Shown: one piece after another, positions 58,889-64,000 of the stretch
How positions within the stretch are numbered: position 1 is the first letter of the stretch
How the letters are laid out: the number at the start of each line of letters is the position of its first letter
Assembly (NCBI GenBank): GCA_947478405.1
Contig: CANJVX010000004.1
Span: 62,001-126,000, forward strand
From: Beijerinckiaceae bacterium
Lineage (GTDB): Bacteria > Pseudomonadota > Alphaproteobacteria > Rhizobiales > Beijerinckiaceae
Direction of reading: 5' to 3'
DNA length: 64,000 nt
The notes under the pieces: model-generated
Seen by the model: only the letters and a program-made list of their open reading frames with translations
Databases searched by the model: none
Told to the model about the DNA's origin: nothing
Position numbers and translations under genes: made by a program

Positions 58889-60652
58889 TCAGGTATTGCG
58901 GTGACCGGTGGAGGCCGCACCACGCTCTTCACCCGGCTCGATATGCACATCAATCAGGCAGACGCCGCCTTTCTTGAGAATGTCCACGCCACGCTTGATG
59001 GCAGCATCCAGCTCGGCCGGGGTTTTCACCGGGCCGATACCGACCGCGCCCTGCGCTTCGACGAATTTTGCGAAGTCGAGATTCGGGTCTGTCATACGCT
59101 GTCCGATCCAACGGTTTTCCGGCGGGCGTCCACGGCGAACAGCAATCGTTTCCTGATGTAATTCGTCGTTGAAATAGGACTGGTTGTTATTGATCAGAAC
59201 GAGCAGCGGAATGCGATGGCGCGCCGCTGTCCAGATCGCATGACCGCCCATGGCAAAGTCGCCATCGCCCAGAATCGCAACTGTGTGAAGATCGGTGCCA
59301 GCATTGCCAACAGCCGCGCCGACAGACAGAGCCGGACCCGAGCCAATACCGCCGCCGCCGTCCTTGCCCAGATAGGCGCGCGGATGACGGAAAGGCCAGA
59401 GATCAGCTGTCCAGCCGCGGCAAATGGCCGCCAGCGAGACTTTGTCGGGATTTTCGAATGCGGCACGCAGGCTGACTGCCAGCTGGTCCATGGTGACGCG
59501 CGTCGGATCAACCTTGACCTCTTTGCGCTGCGCCTGCTGCCAGCAATCTTTCTTAGCCTCGCCCAGCTCAGCATTGAGATCAGCAATGACAGCATCCGCA
59601 CCAGCTGCCATGAAAATATCGGCTTCCGGCAATGCCTGATAATTGGCATGTGCGCCATTGTGCAGATATTGGTCCATGCCGGTGGCAATGACCTTGGCTG
59701 AAATCTTCTCGCCCTTCTTGATACGCAGCGCACTGGCGAGATCGACCCATTCGAGAGCCAAGATCACATCGGCCTGTTCAAGAATGTCGACAATGCGCTT
59801 GGGCGCACGACCAACCTGATTGAATGGCGCTGCAACATGGCAAGAATGATCTGTCGGGAAGGACGAACGGTTTTTCAAGTCCGTAAAGACAACCGCGCCC
59901 AGACGCTCGACGAGCTTGATACGCGCCTGCCAGCCAGCATCGGTCCAATCGGTCTTGCCCATCAGCACCACGGGGCGCTTGGCATCCTTCAGCAATGCCA
60001 CAGCGGCTTCGAGATCAGCCTTGGCCGCGCGCGGAGGCGCGGGCGCCTTCAAACGGTCCAGATCGGGCCATTCTGGCTGCTTTTCGAGAGTTGATTCCTG
60101 CAGGCCTGCATCAAGGCAGATGTAGACAGGCGCCTTGGGTTCCGAGCGCGTCATGATATTGGCGCGCGCCATGGCTTCAACCAGCGCATCAGCGGAAGAG
60201 GGCTGATTGTCCCACTTGATGAAGTCGCGGATGATGCCAGCCTGATCGGCAGATGTATGAATCCAGTCGATCCAGGGACGACGCTGTGAAGCATCGACCG
60301 GGCCCGTCGCGCCAAGCACGAACATCGGCGCGCGATCACAAAAAGCATTGTAGAGCGCCATCGAGCCATGCAGCAGGCCGACGTTGGAATGGAGCACGCA
60401 AGCCATCGGCTCGCCGGTTGCCTTGGCATAACCATGCGCAATGCCCACCGCATGATCTTCATGCAGGCAGAGCAGCATGGAGGGGTCGACATTGCCCAGA
60501 TGGTTGACGATGGAATCGTGCAAGCCGCGATAGCTCGCACCGGGATTGAGGCTGACATATTTGAAGCCGAAGCGGCGCATCATTTGTGCGGCGACATCAC
60601 TGCCAAAGCCAACCTTGTTGTCGACCTGACCCTCCGGACGATCCGTCAGCAT
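58889..60652 (-). CDS. Thiamine diphosphate-dependent enzyme (acetolactate synthase/benzoylformate decarboxylase family)
   Basis: The 587-residue protein has the three-domain ThDP architecture: an N-terminal domain with the catalytic Glu in LLCLHEDHAVGIAHGYAKATG, a middle domain, and the C-terminal ThDP motif AILGDGDFAMGGHAIW followed by LINNNQSYFND. The family includes decarboxylases, carboligases and oxalyl-CoA-type lyases. The substrate is not clear. The region suggests an alpha-keto acid from aromatic breakdown. The gene is flanked by a glutathione transferase upstream and a terminator downstream. Confidence 0.85.
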   Translation of the reverse strand: MLTDRPEGQVDNKVGFGSDVAAQMMRRFGFKYVSLNPGASYRGLHDSIVNHLGNVDPSMLLCLHEDHAVGIAHGYAKATGEPMACVLHSNVGLLHGSMALYNAFCDRAPMFVLGATGPVDASQRRPWIDWIHTSADQAGIIRDFIKWDNQPSSADALVEAMARANIMTRSEPKAPVYICLDAGLQESTLEKQPEWPDLDRLKAPAPPRAAKADLEAAVALLKDAKRPVVLMGKTDWTDAGWQARIKLVERLGAVVFTDLKNRSSFPTDHSCHVAAPFNQVGRAPKRIVDILEQADVILALEWVDLASALRIKKGEKISAKVIATGMDQYLHNGAHANYQALPEADIFMAAGADAVIADLNAELGEAKKDCWQQAQRKEVKVDPTRVTMDQLAVSLRAAFENPDKVSLAAICRGWTADLWPFRHPRAYLGKDGGGGIGSGPALSVGAAVGNAGTDLHTVAILGDGDFAMGGHAIWTAARHRIPLLVLINNNQSYFNDELHQETIAVRRGRPPENRWIGQRMTDPNLDFAKFVEAQGAVGIGPVKTPAELDAAIKRGVDILKKGGVCLIDVHIEPGEERGAASTGHRNT

Positions 60653-60751
60653 TCCCTGTCTCCCTTATAGTCTTGATTATTGGATTTTTGAGGCCTCTGT
60701 TCTGGCTTCAGAGACCCCAAGAGTCAACTTTAGTTCTAGCTTGCACAGGCC

Positions 60752-61375
60752 TTAGGCCAGTCCCTCGTCAGCCAGCGCCTTGGCAACAGCCGGGCGGGCC
60801 CGCATGCGCATATAATGGGCAGCCACATGGGCCGGCAAAGGCTGCTTCATCCGCTCAGCGACCCAGAATTCGAGATAAAAGAGCGCCGCATCGGCAATGC
60901 TCATCTGAGCACCACCGACATAATCCTTGGTCGCCAGCATGGCATCGAACCAGGCCAAGCCCTTGTCGATGATTTCCTGACCACGCGCCTTCACCGCCCC
61001 ATGGTCGGCCGCATTGGGAGAGAAAGCTTCCGGCTTCCAAACGCGGGTGAAGCCCTGCATGTGAAGCGAAGCACAGACATAATCGACAGTCTCCAACGTG
61101 CGAGCGAGCTGCTCTTTGTCCAGCGAGAGCAGGCCTTTTTCGGGATGGTTCAGCGCCAACCACGTCGCAATCGCGGGCCATTCGGTGAGCACTGTTCCAT
61201 CATCACGCAAGAGCGCGGGCACTTTCGACTTCGGATTGAGCTTCACATAATCAGGAGAAAATTGTTCGCGCGCCGCCAGATTGACCTTGGCCAACTCATA
61301 GGGCGCGCCGATCTCTTCCATCAGCACATGAATGCCAAGCGCACAGGAGCCCGGCGAATAATATAATTTCGTCAT
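60752..61375 (-). CDS. Glutathione S-transferase (beta class-like)
   Basis: The 207-residue protein has a thioredoxin-like N-terminal domain (KLYYSPGSCALGIHVLMEEI, with the Cys10 typical of beta-class enzymes, and SKVPALLRDDGTVLTEWPAI) and an all-helical C-terminal domain (AQMSIADAALFYLEFW). It would conjugate or isomerise electrophiles, or help in aromatic ring chemistry. It lies 11 bases after a TctC gene and upstream of the ThDP enzyme on the same strand, so a shared transcript is likely. Confidence 0.9.
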   Translation of the reverse strand: MTKLYYSPGSCALGIHVLMEEIGAPYELAKVNLAAREQFSPDYVKLNPKSKVPALLRDDGTVLTEWPAIATWLALNHPEKGLLSLDKEQLARTLETVDYVCASLHMQGFTRVWKPEAFSPNAADHGAVKARGQEIIDKGLAWFDAMLATKDYVGGAQMSIADAALFYLEFWVAERMKQPLPAHVAAHYMRMRARPAVAKALADEGLA

Positions 61376-61386
61376 CGCAATGATCC

Positions 61387-62400
61387 TTATTTGGGTTCGG
61401 CAATAATCGCCGCGAGCTTATCGGCAATGGGCTTGGGGGTTGCAACAATATCGGCAACGATTTTGGCGAGATCGGCACCCGAAACCGGATTGATATCGAG
61501 GCGCTCGCGCGCCGCTTCATCGAGAAATGCCTTGTCCTTGACCATGATGTCAAAACCTTTGCGCAGGATCGCGAGACGCGCGGCAGGCATTTCCGGCGGA
61601 CCAAAGAGCGGACGGCCAATGGTGGCAGGTGCAGAGATGAGACGCAATACGGCACGATCGTCGTCGTTCTTGGCCAGATCAAGCAGCAGAGGCACGTCTG
61701 GCAAGTCAGCTGCCTTGGTCAGACCAATCTGCACCAGAATATTGATCTTCTTGTCCTTGACCCAATCAGGCTTGGTGCCCTTCCATGATGACCACGGATT
61801 GGAGCCACGCGAGCCGATCTCGCCATTTTCCATAGCGAGATTCATTTCATTGCCACCCGGATAGCCCGAGACGATTTTGAATTTCGTGCCCAGAATGGCG
61901 TTCATCACCTGCGGCAATTGCGCAGACGTATTGGGGCCCGTTGCGCCGACGATCACTTCTTTCTGCGTGGCTTCCTGAATGGTTTTCACACCCGTCGTGT
62001 ACCAGGTCACCGCCGTATTATTGTCAGCCGATGGATTGCCGACCCAGACGAATTTGTTCATATCGAACTGGATCGTTGTGTCGCCAATGGCCTGTTGCAG
62101 CACGAGCGATTGATCCGCCATCGCGATGGCGGTGCCGTCTTTGGCGGCGACTTTGAAAATATAGCCCGCGACCACACGGCCACCGCCGCCCGCCATATTC
62201 TTCGGCACGAAATTCGGCGTGCCGGGCATGTAATTGCCCATGTGACGCGCAACGAGACGCGCATAAGTGTCGTAGCCACCACCGGGCGCATAGCCGATGT
62301 AAAGATCGACCGTCTTGCCTTTGTAAAAATCGGGCTCTTGGGCGAATGCAGGCGCCGACAGAAGCGTTGCTGACAGAAGTGCGGCAAAAGTCTTTTTCAT
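61387..62400 (-). CDS. TctC-type tripartite tricarboxylate transporter receptor, copy 2
   Basis: This 337-residue periplasmic receptor (Bug family) has a signal peptide ending APAFAQ. Family blocks are FYKGKTVDLYIGYAPGGGYD, VPKNMAGGGGRVVAGYI and YPGGNEMNLAMENGEIGSRG. Bug proteins bind carboxylates such as citrate, aromatic acids or nicotinate. No TctA/TctB membrane genes are in the window. It is a tandem duplicate of the gene at 62524. The ATG at 62400 follows AAGGAAAC. Confidence 0.88.
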   Translation of the reverse strand: MKKTFAALLSATLLSAPAFAQEPDFYKGKTVDLYIGYAPGGGYDTYARLVARHMGNYMPGTPNFVPKNMAGGGGRVVAGYIFKVAAKDGTAIAMADQSLVLQQAIGDTTIQFDMNKFVWVGNPSADNNTAVTWYTTGVKTIQEATQKEVIVGATGPNTSAQLPQVMNAILGTKFKIVSGYPGGNEMNLAMENGEIGSRGSNPWSSWKGTKPDWVKDKKINILVQIGLTKAADLPDVPLLLDLAKNDDDRAVLRLISAPATIGRPLFGPPEMPAARLAILRKGFDIMVKDKAFLDEAARERLDINPVSGADLAKIVADIVATPKPIADKLAAIIAEPK

Positions 62401-62420
62401 TTTTTGTTTCCTTTTAAGCG

Positions 62421-62511
62421 CCGTCATTGCGAGCGAAGCGAAGCAACCACGAAGCCACACGTGTCACCTCTGGATTGCCGCGTCGGACTTACGCCCTCCT
62501 CGCAATGACGA
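62421..62511. repeat. Dispersed hairpin repeat, copy F
   Basis: The left arm CGTCATTGCGAGCGAAGCGA and the right arm CTCCTCGCAATGACG flank a centre with CACACGTG, as in copy A. The copy lies between the two TctC genes. Confidence 0.85.
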
Positions 62512-62523
62512 TCCTTCGGATCA

Positions 62524-63555
62524 TCACTTCTTGTCACGATCAATCAGCGAGAGAATCGAGGCCAGCCGATCGCGCACGGGCTTGGGCGTATCGATAATAT
62601 CGGCAACAATCTTTTGAAGCTCCACGCCACCAATCGGATTGATATCGAGGCCCGTCTTCTTGGCTTCTTCCAGGAAAGCGGGATCTTTCATCGTGGCATC
62701 AAACGCATCGCGCAGAGCCTTGGTGCGGTCATCGGGCACATTGGGTGTCGAGAAGACGGGACGGCCCACCATCGGGGGCGCCGAGACAAGTTTCAGCGCC
62801 AGACGATCATCTTCATTCTTGGCGAGATCCATCAGCAGCGGCACATCGGGCAAGTCAGCGGCTTTCGTCAGACCGATTTGCACGAGAATGTTGATCTTCT
62901 TGTCACGAATCCAATCGGGCTTGGTGGATTTCCACGAAGTCCAATTGTTCGAGCCGCGGCCCGCAACTTCGCCATTTTCCATGGCAAGATTGATCTCATT
63001 GCCGCCCGGATAACCCATGATGATTTTGAACTTGGTGCCCAGCAGCGAATTCATCACCTGCGGATATTGCGCAGATGTGTTGAAACCCGTCGCGCCCACC
63101 GCCACTTCCAGACGCTTGGCGTCTTCAACCGTCTTCACCGGCGACGTGTGCCAGGTAACAAGCGTGTTGTTTTCGAAAATCGGCGTGCCTATCCAAGTGA
63201 ATTTGCGCGTATCAAATGTAATGCCCGCATCACCCACCGCCTGTTCCAAGGGCATGGATTGGTCGGCGGTGGCCAACACCGTGCCGTCTTTTGGCGCAAC
63301 ATTGTAGACGAAATTGGCAGCGACGCGACTGCCTGCACCCGTCATGTTCTTAGGCACGATGCGCGGCTTGCCGGGGATTTGCTCGCCCATAAAGCGCGCG
63401 ACCGTGCGCGCATAGACATCATAGCCACCGCCGACAGAAAAGCCGATCACCATATCGACCGTCTTGCCCTTGTAAAAATCAGCCGGCGTTTGCGCAAAGG
63501 CGGGTGCGGCCAGAAACACGGTCGAGGCGACAGTGACAAACAACATCTTTTTCAT
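62524..63555 (-). CDS. TctC-type tripartite tricarboxylate transporter receptor, copy 1
   Basis: This 343-residue Bug-family receptor has a signal peptide ending APAFAQ and the blocks FYKGKTVDMVIGFSVGGGYD, VPKNMTGAGSRVAANFV and YPGGNEINLAMENGEVAGRG. It is clearly paralogous to the next gene along. The ATG at 63555 follows GAGGAGGAAATG. It lies downstream of an AraC-type regulator gene on the same strand, which may control it. The transporter membrane subunits are not encoded here. Confidence 0.88.
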   Translation of the reverse strand: MKKMLFVTVASTVFLAAPAFAQTPADFYKGKTVDMVIGFSVGGGYDVYARTVARFMGEQIPGKPRIVPKNMTGAGSRVAANFVYNVAPKDGTVLATADQSMPLEQAVGDAGITFDTRKFTWIGTPIFENNTLVTWHTSPVKTVEDAKRLEVAVGATGFNTSAQYPQVMNSLLGTKFKIIMGYPGGNEINLAMENGEVAGRGSNNWTSWKSTKPDWIRDKKINILVQIGLTKAADLPDVPLLMDLAKNEDDRLALKLVSAPPMVGRPVFSTPNVPDDRTKALRDAFDATMKDPAFLEEAKKTGLDINPIGGVELQKIVADIIDTPKPVRDRLASILSLIDRDKK

Positions 63556-63571
63556 TTCATTTCCTCCTCGT

Positions 63572-63602
63572 CCGTCATTGCGAGCGTCAGCCAAAGCAAT
63601 AA
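63572..63602. repeat. Dispersed hairpin repeat, half copy G
   Basis: CGTCATTGCGAGCGTCAGCC followed by AAAGCAATAACGG, similar to half copy E. It lies between the AraC-type regulator and the TctC gene. Confidence 0.65.
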
Positions 63603-63627
63603 CGGCATCGTTATGATTATCTTCATC

Positions 63628-64000
63628 TCATCCCCGCAGCGTGCGGCGTGTTTCACTGGGCGATTCCCCAAAGGCTGCGCGATAATCGCGGGCAAACTGG
63701 CTGGTGCTTGGGTAGCCCACGGAGGCCGCAACATGGCCGATGGCCCCAGCGCGCCCGTCGATAAAAGCGCGACGCGCCGAAGACAAGCGCACATCGCGCA
63801 AATAAGCCATCGGGCTGGCATCGCGATATTTGCGAAAACCATATTGCAACGTGCGCATGGAAACGCCTGAGCCTTCGGCAATACGCGCCATATCGAGCGT
63901 CTCGCCATGATGCTCGCGGATGAAACGCTCGGCACGACGCATATAGGCCGGCACGATCCGATAGCGCTCATGAATGGGTCGCCGCTCGACCTCATGGCGC
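63628..64000 (-). CDS. AraC-family transcriptional regulator (C-terminal part, cut by window edge)
   Basis: The frame runs open to the window edge. About 123 residues are visible: RRPIHERYRIVPAYMRRAE, then the two helix-turn-helix motifs of AraC/XylS proteins (LDMARIAEGSGVSMRTLQYGF and IGHVAASVGYPSTSQFARDYR) and the end GESPSETRRTLRG. The N-terminal effector domain lies outside the window. It is transcribed towards the TctC pair and is likely a local regulator of aromatic or organic acid uptake. Confidence 0.9.
   Translation of the reverse strand, partial: RHEVERRPIHERYRIVPAYMRRAERFIREHHGETLDMARIAEGSGVSMRTLQYGFRKYRDASPMAYLRDVRLSSARRAFIDGRAGAIGHVAASVGYPSTSQFARDYRAAFGESPSETRRTLRG

Noticed and set aside
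62614-63870. 418-codon plus-strand frame opposite a TctC gene and the AraC gene
   Set aside because: It spans two real genes and a repeat on the other strand; codon pattern only.

Overview
The window reads as chromosome of an alphaproteobacterium, most likely of the order Hyphomicrobiales (Rhizobiales). The evidence is a GcrA cell-cycle regulator, a complete EcfG-NepR-PhyR general stress response locus, moderately high GC, and genes packed with ATGA/GTGA stop-start overlaps. No rRNA, tRNA, CRISPR array, phage or transposase was seen. Genus is not decidable from the sequence alone.

Region 1 (1-16 kb) is an aromatic-acid catabolism and uptake island. It holds the N-terminal part of a phthalate-type Rieske oxygenase, a Rieske ferredoxin, an IclR regulator, a [2Fe-2S]/FAD reductase and a Pht5-like (4,5-dihydroxyphthalate decarboxylase-like) protein. 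An operon on the minus strand follows: a EutA-like ATPase, a fused ABC permease, an ABC ATPase and two tandem bicupins. A second EutA-like gene diverges from it, followed by a proline iminopeptidase and an SsuBC-type ABC pair. No ethanolamine ammonia-lyase gene is present, so the job of the EutA-like pair is open.

Region 2 (15.7-24.3 kb) is housekeeping: argD-argF-hslO, gcrA, a PhoR-like kinase and two large membrane proteins. Region 3 (24.3-30.1 kb) puts GTP cyclohydrolase II, a RibD-type reductase and cytochrome b561 next to an operon of a BchC-like dehydrogenase, a PTPS-fold protein that lacks the usual catalytic and zinc residues, a GT4 glycosyltransferase and a methyltransferase. It looks like a cryptic pathway for a modified pterin or pyrimidine-derived compound. 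Region 4 (30.1-34 kb) is an OpgH glucan synthase operon with an unrecognised secreted protein and a DUF1624-type membrane protein.

Region 5 (34-37 kb) is the general stress response. ecfG, nepR and phyR are followed by a lipoprotein gene and a KGG stress-protein gene. Three exact EcfG-type promoters and one near match can be read directly. cysG, a pterin carbinolamine dehydratase and cytochrome c follow. Region 6 (39.5-47 kb) has a drug exporter and then an RpfF/RpfC-type DSF signalling set whose neighbouring response regulator is REC-PAS-GGDEF-EAL, not the usual HD-GYP RpfG. Region 7 (47-50.6 kb) has small unknown proteins, a mini-gene with an extreme Shine-Dalgarno sequence, a polysaccharide deacetylase and a sugar epimerase.

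Region 8 (50.9-64 kb) is a second catabolic island on the minus strand. A FerB-like hydroxycinnamoyl-CoA hydratase-lyase and a FerA-like NDP-forming acyl-CoA synthetase flank an ABC binding protein and fused permease, with an MFS exporter. A NikR-like regulator with an altered nickel site, a ThDP enzyme, a glutathione transferase, two tandem TctC receptors and an AraC regulator cut by the window edge lie upstream. Copies of a hairpin repeat (core CGTCATTGCGAGCGAAGCG) mark boundaries in both catabolic islands.
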